64,000 bases of DNA from assembly GCF_000281045.1 (NCBI RefSeq), contig NW_008246083.1:146772-210771 (forward strand), given 5' to 3'. Shown in pieces: positions 33,027-44,920 of this stretch. The DNA comes from Saprolegnia diclina VS20. Its lineage: Eukaryota; Oomycota; Saprolegniomycetes; Saprolegniales; Saprolegniaceae. The notes beneath the pieces are model-generated. The model was not told the origin of the DNA and did no database searches. It saw only the letters and a list, made by a program, of their open reading frames with translations. Made by a program: the position numbers and the translations under genes. Every line of letters begins with the position of its first letter. The first letter of the stretch is position 1.

Positions 33027-33812
33027 TTATGCCCGAGCATCGTTATGAAGACATCCTGCGCCCATCTCGTGAATGTACCGCCGCTTGTGTCCAGCACAAA
33101 GCCCTTGGTGACGCGCCATGCGCATGCAGCCTTCGACGGTACATTCGTTGTTGTGCCGATGGACGTCGCAGTAGCCGCCACCACGGTCCGTGCGGTGACA
33201 GCCCACGACTTTGCAGTAGTGAGCACCGCCGTGTTGGACGCAAAAGCAGCCACGCTGCACGCTCTTGCCACAGTCGATGGCTTGACAGCGCTTGCCGCCA
33301 CCGTGTTTACGACAAAAGCCGCCGCCTTGTGAGCTTTTTTCACAGCCGTCGACACCGCAGCGGATGCCGCCACCGTGCGATTTGCAGAGACCGGCGGTCT
33401 GAACGGCTTTGGTGCAGCCATCGACTGAGCAGCGACGGCCGCCGCCGTGGGTGATACAAAAGCCACCTCGCTGGGGGCCGCGGGGACAGCCCGCAAACTC
33501 ACAGCGTTTGGCGGCACCGTGCTGGCGGCAGTAGCCGCGCGTTGCTTGGGTGCGCTCGCGGCAGTCGGGTGCGAGGCAGATGTGAGGTATTTCATGAGTC
33601 GAGCAATTATCCAAAGGCAGGTCGCAGCAAAGAAGAGTGTCGAGGCAGTCGTCAACGCCATTAGGCGAGTGGGGTGGCAACGTCAGTTGCTTGTGCTTGA
33701 TGGGCGACGACACAGCATTGAATTCGGGTTGGCCGCAGAAGGCATGATAGATGAAGTCGACTTCGGCTTGTGTAAAGAGAAGAGCCATTTGGTCGGGCGA
33801 TGGCAAGTGCAT
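33027..33812 (-). CDS. WRKY19-type zinc-repeat protein (copy C)
   Basis: Start chosen at MHLPSPDQMALLFTQAEVDF (33812); the Met eight codons on (MALLFTQ) is also possible, and 52 open residues upstream are Ser-rich and unlike the paralogues. The protein has about 261 residues. N-terminal FTQAEVDFIYHAF is shared with copies A, B and E. Seven Cys/His units follow: CLAPDCRERTQATRGYC, CEFAGCPRGPQRGGFC, CSVDGCTKAVQTAGLC, CGVDGCEKSSQGGGFC, CQAIDCGKSVQRGCFC, CKVVGCHRTDRGGGYC and CTVEGCMRMARHQGLC. The first unit is degenerate. Probably zinc binding; no DNA-binding WRKY domain. Confidence 0.92.
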   Translation of the reverse strand: MHLPSPDQMALLFTQAEVDFIYHAFCGQPEFNAVSSPIKHKQLTLPPHSPNGVDDCLDTLLCCDLPLDNCSTHEIPHICLAPDCRERTQATRGYCRQHGAAKRCEFAGCPRGPQRGGFCITHGGGRRCSVDGCTKAVQTAGLCKSHGGGIRCGVDGCEKSSQGGGFCRKHGGGKRCQAIDCGKSVQRGCFCVQHGGAHYCKVVGCHRTDRGGGYCDVHRHNNECTVEGCMRMARHQGLCAGHKRRYIHEMGAGCLHNDARA

Positions 33813-35174
33813 GAATGAAGGGCTCTTTGTTCTGATCGTTCTTATCATCGGATTGTGCCCGCCAGATGACGATGAAAGAGACACCAGGACAGCTGGTGGA
33901 TACAGCTGTTGGACAGGCTGAGACCTTGTCGGAGTTGAAGAGACCTGTGACACGCCGCCATTGCTCAAGAGGTTTACTAATGTTTTGACGCCCTGAAAAT
34001 AACATTTTGGCTCGTGGAACGGGCTCGTGGTGTCGTACCGAAATGAATTCTGGCGCCCTGTTGCATTTCAGCATCCAGATGTATTCGAGTCCGTGCATGA
34101 TGGCACAACTACAACATAACGCGATGTGAGCAATGGGGCATCGTCAGGGAAAGCGCAACATACGAAGGCACTACATTCGCATCGTGGGCCGACAGAACGA
34201 CTAAGCTTGCTCATGGAGTTTACTTGAGTGTTGATACCGACTGACTGATCGACTGGTATCATAGAATAGCCTACCGGTAGTAGTTCGGCCATGAGGTCAG
34301 GCAACAACTCAACTTCATTTTCGGTCTCCTCATACATGTACACGGTGGCACTGGCTTGGTGTCTCCTCGTATATATCTTGTGACCGTTTGTTCCATTTTG
34401 GGTGCAAGCAGCCAAGGACAGGGCAGGCACAGGCTGGCAGGCGCATGTGTACGCTAACGTTATGGTAGCCTCGGTTACTCATCGTCTCTGTCCAGCACAT
34501 AACGCGTTTTGAAATCGCAATTTCAAGCTTGAAGTGGACAGTATACTGCGACCGTATTAGCTGGAGTAACCGCTGTTCCGGGACACTGGGTCGAGCGCCT
34601 CAGCCAAGGCTCGGGACAAATAGGACTTAGCGGGCAGATCTACTCGGTGAGATCTACTCAACATAGAATCCCGTGAAGTGGGACGTGGCGCATCATTGCT
34701 CAAAAATCAGCATGCGCCACAGCTGAGCCTCAACTCAGGCTATTACTAACCGTATGACAGACTGCAGCGTGTACGCAGTCGCCACCAAACGACAAAGGCA
34801 AGCCAACGAAGTTTTGCACCTTTGCCAAGCCTTTTCTCTACTTGTCGCTTTGAAAGGACGTCGCAAGGGGGACATCGATTGTTGGCCATTTCTGACAAAA
34901 ACGATTGGCGTCGAGCAGCTTGTGCTTTCTAATGCTGGCGCGTTCCCAATCCAAGCACATGGAGAACAAGCGGAGTGCCGAGTTATCCACAACCCTGCCA
35001 GCTGGTTCCACCCGTGGACATAAACACGGCTACGAAGCCAAAGATCCACTAAATCGCACTTAACCGACCATGACGTGGCGCGCCAGCTGGGGCGATGGGT
35101 GCGATTCGTGATTTCTCTCGAGCGCGCCAACCGACTCTTTTAATGGATTCAAAGTCTGAGCGCTCTGTCGCTGG
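33813..35174. other. Divergent spacer between zinc-repeat copies C and D
   Basis: About 1.36 kb between divergently transcribed paralogues. A 131-codon reverse frame (34735-35130) has no motif and unbiased composition, and I do not call it. Promoters of both genes must lie here; no shared element was recognised. Confidence 0.5.
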
Positions 35175-36083
35175 ATGTCCATTGATCAAATCAACATGTC
35201 GTACATCGACGACGCACACTACGCTTTTAGCTGTGTCGAGTTTGCGTCCTCGCCATCGTTTCCGATGTACTGCGGGTCACCTGACCACATCATGCAACTC
35301 CCATCCAAGGACGCCTCGATGATGCTCTACGCGTACCAACCACCGACGTTCTATGCACCGCCGTCCCCCATTTGCATCGAGTACCCGCCCATGATCTTTT
35401 CAGCGCCAACATGTTTGGTCCCGGCGTCGCCGCAGTTTGAGATGACCAACGACATGCCCTCCGTGTGCCTCACGAATGGCTGCCACGCGCGCATTCCGTG
35501 GCGCCGGGGCCACTGCCGCGACCACGGAGCTGTCAAAAAGTGCGGTCACCCCGGTTGCTCCCGCGGCCCCCAACGGGGGGGCTTTTGCATCACCCACGGG
35601 GGTGGCCGTCGCTGCTCAGTTGATGGTTGTCTCAAGGCCGTTCAGACCGCCGGTCTCTGCAAGTCCCACGGCGGCGGCATCCGCTGCGGCGCTGACGGCT
35701 GCGACAAGAGTTCGCAAGGCGGCGGCTATTGCCGAAAACACGGTGGCGGCAAGCGCTGCGCTGCAGCCAGCTGCGACAAGGGCGTCCAGCGAGGCAGCTA
35801 CTGCGCCAAGCACGGTGGATTTCAGTACTGCAAAGTGGACGGCTGCCACCGGACCGACCGCGGTGGTGGCTTTTGCGACGTGCACCGGAAGAACATGGCG
35901 TGCGCGTTCTCTGGCTGCATGCGCATGGCGCGCAAGCAAGGCCTCTGCGTCGCCCATGCGAAGCGGTACGTGGCGACGCGCGACGGCGTCGAGCCGCGCG
36001 CCATGGGCTGTCCACCGACATCGTATTCCACAGCGACATCGCCAATTAGCGTGTCCGAGCACAGCGCAGAGTATGCGATTTAA
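35175..36083 (+). CDS. WRKY19-type zinc-repeat protein (copy D)
   Basis: 302 residues from MSIDQINMSYIDDAHYAF; the second Met (residue 8) is an alternative start. This copy has the longest N-terminal region (~95 residues), Pro/Tyr-rich (YAYQPPTFYAPPSPI), and its N-terminal helix differs from the FTQxE motif of the others. Seven Cys/His units follow, from CLTNGCHARIPWRRGHC through CGHPGCSRGPQRGGFC, CSVDGCLKAVQTAGLC, CGADGCDKSSQGGGYC, CAAASCDKGVQRGSYC and CKVDGCHRTDRGGGFC to CAFSGCMRMARKQGLC. The tail is ~35 residues. It is transcribed away from copy C and in the same direction as copy E. Confidence 0.92.
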   Translation: MSIDQINMSYIDDAHYAFSCVEFASSPSFPMYCGSPDHIMQLPSKDASMMLYAYQPPTFYAPPSPICIEYPPMIFSAPTCLVPASPQFEMTNDMPSVCLTNGCHARIPWRRGHCRDHGAVKKCGHPGCSRGPQRGGFCITHGGGRRCSVDGCLKAVQTAGLCKSHGGGIRCGADGCDKSSQGGGYCRKHGGGKRCAAASCDKGVQRGSYCAKHGGFQYCKVDGCHRTDRGGGFCDVHRKNMACAFSGCMRMARKQGLCVAHAKRYVATRDGVEPRAMGCPPTSYSTATSPISVSEHSAEYAI

Positions 36084-38307
36084 CCTATCAGCACTTATTT
36101 TATCGTCATTTACTTTGCCGCACTCTTATTGTATTAATACACGTACGCTCATAGATCGAGAAGGCAAAAAGAGCTTGTGCGCAAACTGTCGATCAAGCTG
36201 CACGGTAGAGCACCGTGACCACAAACTAAATCAGCGAAACGATGACACAAAGGTTGTCTGCTTACGTTATTTTGATACCTGGTGGAGAAGACCAAACCCG
36301 CCCTGTTGACCACCTGTGACGTGAGCATTGATTTTGGACTACAACGGTGCGTGTAGTTGTGTAGCGACAAATCTGGTCATTGCAACTGATCTGGAAACAG
36401 AAGGATTGAGAGGGTGTCCAGTTGAAAGATTGAGGCATACGAGCCGCAGAGTTCTCTGCACGATTAGGGCCAGAAATTCGCGGTGCTGGTCAATCACTTT
36501 GTGCTGATATGATGTACCATATGGTACTTTGCAGGGTCTTCGCACGCATTGCTACAAAAAGGCTAGCAAACATGGTGCACTGTGCACCTTCACGACAGAG
36601 TGCCGGTATTTCATTTAAGCCTTTGCTCCAAGGTTGAGCGGCAATGGGCATTTCAGGCTTCAAATTGGCCGTTAGCAATGGCCTCAAGTTTGTTTGTCTG
36701 GTAGCGTTACTAGAAGCGTTACTCGTGCGGTTGCCAGATGCATCAGCATGTGTACTATGTCTGACCAAAATGACATTTTCTTCATTAAAACATACCAGAA
36801 GTCATCACACAACTTGGAGCACGAGTCGCGTACCGGGATATGAGTCTCCATCGCTAGAACACATGGTAAAGTCCACATACTAGTACAATGTAGCTCTGCT
36901 GCTCTACTACAGAATGAGAGGACTCGGCACTTTTGATGGCAGCTGAGCCGAGCTGGATCAGGCCACGACGGCTGCGCCATGGGCTACTTCAACACACTCG
37001 AAGCTGCGAACGAAAGGAGGCAGCTCGTTGCGAAGGCCCTGTGCTGCACGCAGTGTAATTGCACTAGCTGCATAGCGGGTTGTCTTGAGACCAGCCTTGG
37101 ATCTAGGCGTGTACTAAAAAATGAGCAAATGACCACGAGGGCAACCCGAGCTTGCTGAGCAACGGAAGCATGGGTGGAAGCCCCTCGTTTACCAGAAAGC
37201 AGCCAATGACAACACAAGAGTTGCCACTGTGCTGGATCGGTCGCCTGTCGCCCATGCATATGCCGCTATCGCGCACTCACCCAAAGTATGTACCAATGCT
37301 ACCTCCAAAATCCATCCAGCGAACTTTTGATGTCAAGTACCTTGCAACTTCAAACGCGGCCTCGGCCCATTGCAGTCGTAAATATAGCATCTAGCAATTA
37401 GCAAAGAGTAGCTGCTACATATTAGTACGATCGACAGATTCTGAAAGTAGAAACCGGCCTACTAATATGGAACAGAGCAGCTACAGTATTAAGTCGTGCC
37501 GGTCGCTGTATCGAAGCTCCTAATACGAAAGTCGACAACCGTCGCCTTCTCTGCTTTGACGACCAATCGTTTCCATGGTTCGTCATCGACATGGCGATTG
37601 AATCCGCTGTGCAGTCTACGTTCTCGACTACACGGTGCCACCCACTAGTGCACTCGCAGTACAAGGTTTATTGACCCTTGCGCAGTATTAGTTGCATAGC
37701 GGGCGCCTTGCCGTCTGAGTGGCCACAGCTCGTATAGCTGACCAATCAAACGCCCGAGTAGCATTCTGGCGGGCGTCTTGTCGAGGCAACCGGATAAGGC
37801 GCGCAGATTCAAGCAGCCCCACCAGCTGCGAGCTCGGAAATGATAGTTCTGTTTGGCGCTTCGTCTTGTCGTCATCGTCTTTGCGCCGACGACTGCATAA
37901 CGTGGCAGCGCCATCACACCAAGGTAAATGTTGTCAATCGACGCTTGAAGCGTGGCGGCGGCCTCGACGGTTTACATCAAGGCCGTGGGCGGAGACTCGC
38001 TACCGCCATATACAAGAGCCAAGTACATTTCGTAGTGCGGTCGCACAACCTGCCACCAGCCGATCCGGTTGGAATATCAAACTTTTTAAAATATTCTCCG
38101 TTTTTTGCCTGGATTGGCCAGAGATCCCGCGATTAAATTGAAAATTGAGCTGCCAGCATCCGCCAGTGGGGAACCTGAATAAAGCCACCCGAAGTAGCAC
38201 AACTGGAGCACGCGATGGCTGGCTACTCGAGAGCGTGGGACCAAACCCGAGTAGCCACCACGACATTGCGAGCTCTCTTCATTTTCACATTTCGTCGCGA
38301 TCGCAGC
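36084..38307. other. Gene-poor spacer between zinc-repeat copies D and E
   Basis: About 2.2 kb, the longest interval here without a supportable gene. All open frames are short and unbiased. CCAAT-type pentamers occur (for example 37740-37746 context gaCCAATca), but no gene can be attached to them with confidence. Confidence 0.5.
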
Positions 38308-39042
38308 ATGGCCTTGACCACCACGTTTACGCAAGACGAAGCCAGCTTCCTGTACGCCACGCTGATGGCCGACGAGATTGACGACACGTTCAGCAGCGCG
38401 CAGTTGGAAGCCTCGTTCTTTGACGAAGTGTTTACCTTGACGAACCTCCCGCTGCCCACATCACCACGCCTCTTTGAGTCGCCCGTCCTCCTCACGGTCG
38501 AGACGCCGTACATCTGCCTCGTCGAGGGCTGCGCCGCGTCCATTCTCTCGCCGCGCGGGTTTTGCCGCGACCACGGCAACGTCAAGCGCTGCGGCCACGC
38601 CGGCTGCTCCCGGGGACCGCAGAGCGGCGGGCTCTGCATCACGCACGGCGGCGGCCGGCGCTGCTCGGTCGCCGACTGTTTCAAGGCCGTGCAAACGGGC
38701 GGCTTGTGCAAAGCCCATGGTGGCGGCGTGCGCTGCGGTTTCTCGGGCTGCGAAAAGAGCTCGCAGGGCGGTGGCTTCTGCCGCGCCCACGGTGGCGGCA
38801 AGCGCTGCAACCAACGCGGCTGCGACAAGGGCGTCCAGCGAGGAAGCTTTTGTGCCAAGCACGGTGGGTTCCGCTATTGCGTCGTCGATGGCTGCCATCG
38901 CACGGATCGTGGCGGCGGCGTCTGCGACGTGCACCGGAAGAACAAAGCGTGCTCCGTCACCGGCTGCATGCGGCTCTCTCGCCTCCACGGTCTGTGCCCC
39001 GGCCACATCAAGCACGCCGAAGCCGTGACCAAGGCGCCGTAA
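38308..39042 (+). CDS. WRKY19-type zinc-repeat protein (copy E)
   Basis: Start at MALTTTFTQDEASFLYATLM (38308), chosen because FTQDEASFL aligns with FTQAEVDFI and FTQDEADFI of copies C and B; 31 open residues upstream are basic and unlike them. The protein has 244 residues. After an acidic ~65-residue N-terminus come seven Cys/His units: CLVEGCAASILSPRGFC, CGHAGCSRGPQSGGLC, CSVADCFKAVQTGGLC, CGFSGCEKSSQGGGFC, CNQRGCDKGVQRGSFC, CVVDGCHRTDRGGGVC and CSVTGCMRLSRLHGLC. The unit order matches copies C and D one to one, so the repeat array predates the gene duplications. Function unknown, probably zinc binding. Confidence 0.92.
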   Translation: MALTTTFTQDEASFLYATLMADEIDDTFSSAQLEASFFDEVFTLTNLPLPTSPRLFESPVLLTVETPYICLVEGCAASILSPRGFCRDHGNVKRCGHAGCSRGPQSGGLCITHGGGRRCSVADCFKAVQTGGLCKAHGGGVRCGFSGCEKSSQGGGFCRAHGGGKRCNQRGCDKGVQRGSFCAKHGGFRYCVVDGCHRTDRGGGVCDVHRKNKACSVTGCMRLSRLHGLCPGHIKHAEAVTKAP

Positions 39043-39709
39043 ATAGTCGATACTTCAAATCTAGTATTTATTCTTCCACAAAACGCTATATAGCCTTTTG
39101 CGTCGTCATTGGAGAGTCTCTTGAGCAGATCGCGGAGGACCGTACTGTGGACAGCTGCAGCATCCTACTTCAAGGAATAGATGAGAGCCACTCGCTAATA
39201 TAACGATCCGTGGCCATCGATGTGTTGTTGGAACGACAACTCATAGTCGGCTCCAGAGTGTAGTCCCGCTCAGCTCCGACGACAAGACTGCAAGGCGACT
39301 TTTGCGCAATATGCTACACTAATCACAACCCCATGCATATGGCTACCATCAGCATCACATGTGATGGGACGCACAACCCTAAAGACTCAGTTTGTTTTCC
39401 TGTGGCGAGGGTTGAGGTAGCGGTTTCGTGATTCCTGGCTGCAGAATCCACGATGCGTATCAAAGATTTGGCCAATCACAGGAGACAGTACCACACTGAC
39501 ACGGGTTGTGCCAATTCCTCATCGTCTTGTCGCGACCAGTTCCACCCTTCCCTGTACCTTCCACCGTAGCGCTACCGCTAGCTGCCACCGCTATCTTAGC
39601 CAGTACCCTCGAGCACCCTTGAGAGCGGTCGTACTGGGTGGCTACGACCCCAGCCAGTACATAGTAGTAATCAACGACCCATCTTTCGAGAAACATACGC
39701 AGACGTGGC
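39043..39709. other. Spacer downstream of copy E and RICTOR
   Basis: About 670 nt between two convergent 3' ends. No gene or repeat seen. Confidence 0.5.
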
Positions 39710-42700
39710 TTAGACCATGGCCTGCTGGGCGCCGACAAAGATCGTACTCTCTTGGTCGAGCATCGGGCGGGACGTTGCGACGATCGTCTCCTTGGCGTGC
39801 GTGTGCTGGAGCGACTGGATCGTCGACGAGAGCGACGGCGCCGACACGGACGACCGCCGGCGCATCGCAACCGGCGTCGGCTTGTGCAAGTGCAAGTCCA
39901 ACGCGCTGTTGCTCAAGTCGGCCTTCTCAAAGAGGTTGAACACAAACTGGCGCGCCGTGAGACGGTAGTGGTACCGCGACAAGAGCGTGTGCGCAGAGAG
40001 CGCCAGCGCCGTGTCCTCAAACAGGTCCGGGTACATGTTCTTCATGCGGTTGAGCGCCGCGCCCGCCTCCTTTTGCGTAATGTGCGAGCTCAAGTCGCCG
40101 ACCAGACGCAGAATTTCCTTGCCGCGGGGCGCTGCCTTGTACGACGGCGCCTCGAACGACGCCTTTAGGTCGACCATGCTCGCCGGTGTCGGCGGCGTCC
40201 CCGCCGGCCACGCAAAGAGCGTCTCGGGCTTGGACGGCACTGCAATCATCGACCGCGCATCGCGCGGCGTGTCCCACCCGTACTTGGTGAGCGCGCGCTT
40301 CCCGGGCGCCGACCGCGCAATGATCCCAAGCACAAAAAAGCACGTGCCTCGGAGGCTGAGCATCGTCGCCGACGTCGCCATGCCCACAATGACATCCAAG
40401 AGGTCTTCCGCGACGCCCAAGAGCAGCTCGAGCCTACGTCCCATGCCATGTCAAACAGGAACAAGCAACCATATACGATCGATCGTACCCGCGGGTGGTG
40501 GCCGCAATGTGACCGACTGCCCAGAGCGCCGCGCGGCGTTCGAGCGGTGCCGTGGCCGCGTCCTTGACAGCTGCAACGAGCTCGGGCACGTAGCCTGATT
40601 GTTGCAGCAGCACGATACCATCCTTTGTCTTGGCGAGTTCGCCATAGAGATGCGGCGGCAGCGGGACCGTTGACGCCTTGGTCGGCAACAGCTGAATAGT
40701 AAACTCGACGCTCTTGAGCTGCACGCGCTTGAGGTTGGCCTGCGAGTGGTCGGTCTCGAGGTCAAACGTCCAGAGCGCGCGCTCGCCCGGCGGACACAAC
40801 GTCGCTACGCGCTCGTTCTCGGTGACTGCCACCGCATTGGCAAGAAGCGTTTGCGTTGAGCGCTGCTCGGGGCCGCACGAGCTCCAGTCCTTGTGCTCGT
40901 CCGTCGGCTCGTACGCGTCGGCCAGCGACGTGTGTTCCGAGAGCCGGTCCGTGCTCGTGCTCACCTAGGCAATGCCGTGAGATTCTAGAGTCGTTTGGGT
41001 CACGTACGGCGCGCGTCCGAGCCGTCGGGTCCGACTTGGGGTCCTTCTCACTTGCCGGCGCCATGAGAAAGCCGCCGTTGCTTTGCGGCGCTGGCTTGGT
41101 GTAGCCCTTCCGGTCCACGGGCTGCGCACCCAGAAAGAGGCACGCCTGGAGCGTCTGCTGGCTGTTGACCGTCATCGGCTTGGGCGAATTGCGCGCATCG
41201 ACGACCACGCCCTTGATGCGGATCGTGTTCATTCGGTGGCCGTCCAGCGAGTCTTCCGGCTAGTGAAACGCAGTTGCAGTGTTCGTGATGCATACCAAAG
41301 AGGTCCTACCTCGCTCGCGTCGACGTACGTGTCGATCGTGAGGTGCGCGGGCGGCCCGCTGCCCGGCGGCCCGACGATCTTGACCTCCATGTTCCACGGC
41401 ATGCGGAAGAGCCACTCGAGCCCCCACTGGCCGCGGTGCACGCCTTGCTTAAAGTTGCTGCTGCGCCGGCTTGGCACCGTCACGGGGATCACAATCGGCT
41501 TGGGCTTTTGGTACTTGTTGCCCATCGACGAGGTCTGCGGCTGCTTGTCGCGGAAGAGCCCGCGCGTGAGCTGCGTCTCGACCACGTGCACGTACGCCCA
41601 CTGCTTGTGCTGGCGCCAGCTGAGCAAGCTCGCCGGAATCCAGTTTGTGACTTCACGCAGAAAAGCGAGGCCTTCGGGCAGCGAGAGGCACTTGAGCAGG
41701 AGACTCTCGGCCTGCATGTGCACCAGCTGCAACGGCTTCTTCTGGATGATTGCGAGCAAGTACTCGGGCGTCTCGGCGGCTTCTTCGAGGACGCTTAGCG
41801 CCGCACGCGCGACGCTCGGCTCTTGGTGCAGTTGCGCCACGAGGCTGTCAATACCCCACTTGGCAAAGTCCCCGACCTGCCGCAAAGTTTAGCAGTGGGT
41901 ATTCCAGACAAGGAGAGAACCTCGGAGCGCAAAAGGGCGCGGAGGAGGCACGTTGCGTACAGCCGAAGCGACTCGGACCCGGTTGTCATCCAATCCTGGA
42001 GCAGCTGGCGTGAGCTCCCCTCGACCGTGTAGTCGAGATTGGCGAGTATGAGGCGACAGAGGAAATCGTGGCCTCCAAGAATAATAACGTGTCGAAGCGC
42101 AACCGAGATCTCGTACCTTGGGTCTTTTCCTTCTCGGCGCGCTGCATCTTTGTGAGTTCACCAAAGTTGGGCAGCATGTGGCTGTTGCCACCCTTGGCTG
42201 CTTGGCCCATCTTGGTCAAGCGCGCAAAAAGCCCCGACTTTTCCATCATTTTGAGGCCTACACCCAAATGAGAACAACGACTCCATCGACGAGGAGATCA
42301 TTGCCTTCAGTGGACGAGCTCATGAGGCCCAGCAGCGTAAAGTACTCGCGCAGCATGCGACGGGAGCAGTATTCCGGGCTACAACATTCTCGATGCCCTT
42401 ATCTGTGTAAGAGACGGCGTACCTAAACATGCGGGCTTGCAGGTCCCCGAGGTGCGACTCGACAATCGCAGCTTCCGGGCGCGCCTCGAGCTCCAACGCA
42501 CTGGCAATCTCCGTGAGGAGTTGACCCCTAAAAAGCGACATAAGCATGACAAACAAGGTGTTGGATGTACCGGCGGTCGGTTTTGAGGAACGAAAGGCCT
42601 TCCGGGTGGTTGAGCAAGAGCATGTACATCTGGCAGGCTGGGCGCAGGTACGGGACATAGTCGGGTGTCCACGGCAGGCCCGCAAAGTACCCTACCCCCA

Positions 42701-44780
42701 AAGGTCGTCATCATCGATTTCGACTTGGAGCGGTCGACTACCTTTGTCGCTATTGTCGCACCGGAAAAAGCCCGAGACGCGCTTGAAAAACTTTGTTTTC
42801 ATCGCCTCCGAGAGCCGCGACGGGTTCGTGAGCGGGCCTTCCAGCAGCTCGGAAATGACGTCCCAGTTCCAGCGATACCAGTCTTTCCCGTTCAGGACGC
42901 GGCACTTGGTCATGAGCATCTCGCTACACCCCGCTATCAGATCTGATGGCGCAGGCTACCCGCGGTTTACCGGAAGGTATGGTCGTCCATCTGGTTGTCC
43001 ATCTGCACTTTGAGCGAGTGCACGAGCACCTCGCGGGACGTCGCGGTGGCCTCCCGCAGCAACGACGCAGTCGAAAAGTTTTGCACCGGGCGGTTCGTGC
43101 CCCGCAGCAGCTCGGACGCCAGATGGACACCGTTGATTGGCGCGTTCGACGCGCCCGACGACGCCGCCAGTGCGCGCTGGGCATTTGCGTTGCCCCCGAC
43201 CTAGTACATCGTAGTCCATATTTGTCGTCGACTGATGGATGTATCGACGTACGACAAGGGCGAGCTCGGCGAGCATCTCGCCCGACCGAATCGCGAGTTC
43301 GCGCTGCTTGGTTTCGGTCGGCGGCATCGAGCTCGAGAGCGCGGTCGTTGTCACGAGCTGCGGCAACGCCAAGAGGTTGGTGCAGTGCTGGTCGGGTAGC
43401 AGGCGTGCGCTAATGCGCAAGAAATCCGAGAGGAGCTCGAGCGCGGGCTCGGCGAGCGACCGGTTCAGCGACGTGCCGAGCGTGATGAGCGCGTCAATGA
43501 CGCCGCAGTGGAGAAAAGACAGCAGCAATATTGTCATGTAGTTGTCGAGCAGGTTGTTGTAGCCTGTGGTCGAGGCCGCGGCCTTGTCTTCGATCGGGAT
43601 CGGTTCGTTCGGCGTCACGACTTCGTTTCCGCTCTACGCATTGATGCGTGAACGGAGGGATCAAGGTATCAAGGTATCAACCTTGTCGAGCGACGTGGGC
43701 TTGTAGAAGATCTCGCAGATGGTCGCGAGCACCGCTTTCTGCACGTCGTCACCGACGGGCTGCACGAGCAGCTGGATGAGCGACTTGAGGCCTTGCGGGT
43801 TGGACGTCAGAAGCAAGATACCCTACGCTGGCCTCGATGAGACGACACGCAAGGAGACGAAGCCAAACACACGGTCCACGATCGCATCATCATGACGATG
43901 GCGTTGCGGCTGGCACTCCAGCGCTGCCGACGCTCCGTGCCCGCCGGGGCGTCCGTGTCGGTGAACGGCGCGAGGAGCACCTGCGCGTCGATGAACGAGT
44001 GAATGTAGTCGCGGTTCGCGGGCTCGTTGACAAGGTACAGCAGCGTCAGCAGCAGTGCATCGGCCAAGTCCTAGACGACGACGATGATGATGAATGCAAG
44101 GAGGTGGAGGCGATACCTGGCACGTCGGGTCCAGAATCGAGTCGACAAGCGTCTTGAAGCCATTGCACTGGACGACGACTGGAACGTTGACGATCGCGAG
44201 CTCCCGAAGCGACTCGAGGGCGACGCGCCGGAGGTTGTCTTCCTTGTGGTTGGCGATGGCGACGATGGAGCGGCAGAGACACGACGGCATTTGGGTCCCG
44301 TCAATCTCGAGGACGCGGCGCGCGACCTTGAGCGCCTGGATGCGCTCGCCCACGAGCTTGGCATCGCGCTCCATCGATCGAGACACGAAGAGCTGGACGC
44401 CCTAATGCAGCACACGCATGAGCACCGCTACGAGAACACGAGGATGTCGATGGACTGTACGAGCGTGAGGGCGTTGGTGATCGACGAGCTGTTGATCATC
44501 GAGTAGCGCAGCACGCGCAGGGCCGCCGTGCGGATGGACGTGTCGTTGTCGGCGAAGAGGCCGCGTGCGGAGTACTGGATGCGCTCGACGGGGAACTGCT
44601 CGAGCAGCAGCGGATCTTTCTTCATCTCCTGTGCATGCATGGCGAAGATGAGGCCATGTCCATGGAGAGCAAGCGTACGTAGGTGAGGCGGCCGGCGGTC
44701 TCGAGCTTGGCCCGGCGGTCGAGGCCCCCGCGGTCGAGGAGCTTGCACGTCGTCTCGAGCACCTGGTACGGGGTCATCAT
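39710..44780 (-). CDS. RICTOR: RICTOR (TORC2 subunit)
   Basis: A large reverse-strand gene with many ~50-nt introns (e.g. GTAC...CAG near 44630-44680). Start at MMTPYQVLETTCKLLDRGGL. The N-terminal armadillo-like region shows RTAALRVLRYSMINSSSITN, VSRSMERDAKLVGERIQALK and LRRVALESLRELAIVNVPVV, the hallmark N-terminal RICTOR block. It continues through LTLLYLVNEPANRDYIHSFI and YMTILLLSFLHCGVIDALIT. The C-terminal RICTOR domain reads LRGTCFFVLGIIARSAPGKR. The protein ends about 140 residues later (DLHLHKPTPVAMRRRSSVSA), so the long phosphorylated tail of animal RICTOR is absent or very short. RICTOR scaffolds TORC2, which phosphorylates AGC kinases. Individual exon borders were not all fixed. 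Confidence 0.93.
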
Positions 44781-44823
44781 CGTCTCGTTGTCGTCGTCGG
44801 TAGACTCGGTGCAAATGCTTTGG

Positions 44824-44920
44824 CCAATCGGCGATGGCCACTTTCCTCTTTTTAGCCAATCCGAAGCGGCGCGTCGGTCGTTGCACACTCGCCACGACCA
44901 TGACCCATGCCACGACCAAT
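44824..44920 (-). promoter_or_regulatory. Three CCAAT boxes upstream of RICTOR
   Basis: CCAAT occurs at 44824-44828, 44856-44860 and 44916-44920, 44-140 nt upstream of the RICTOR start and inverted relative to the gene. All three are followed by C. Confidence 0.5.

Noticed and set aside
34735-35130. 131-codon reverse frame between zinc-repeat copies C and D
   Set aside because: Composition like non-coding spacer; no homology or domain recognised.
35476-36309. 277-codon second frame over zinc-repeat copy D
   Set aside because: Ala/Thr-rich frame shift of the repeat array. The Cys/His frame is the conserved one in all paralogues.
31298-39709. Transposon or CRISPR-like structure in spacers of the zinc-repeat cluster
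   Set aside because: No transposase, long terminal or inverted repeats, or regularly spaced direct repeats were seen; the gene family itself explains the repeated sequence.
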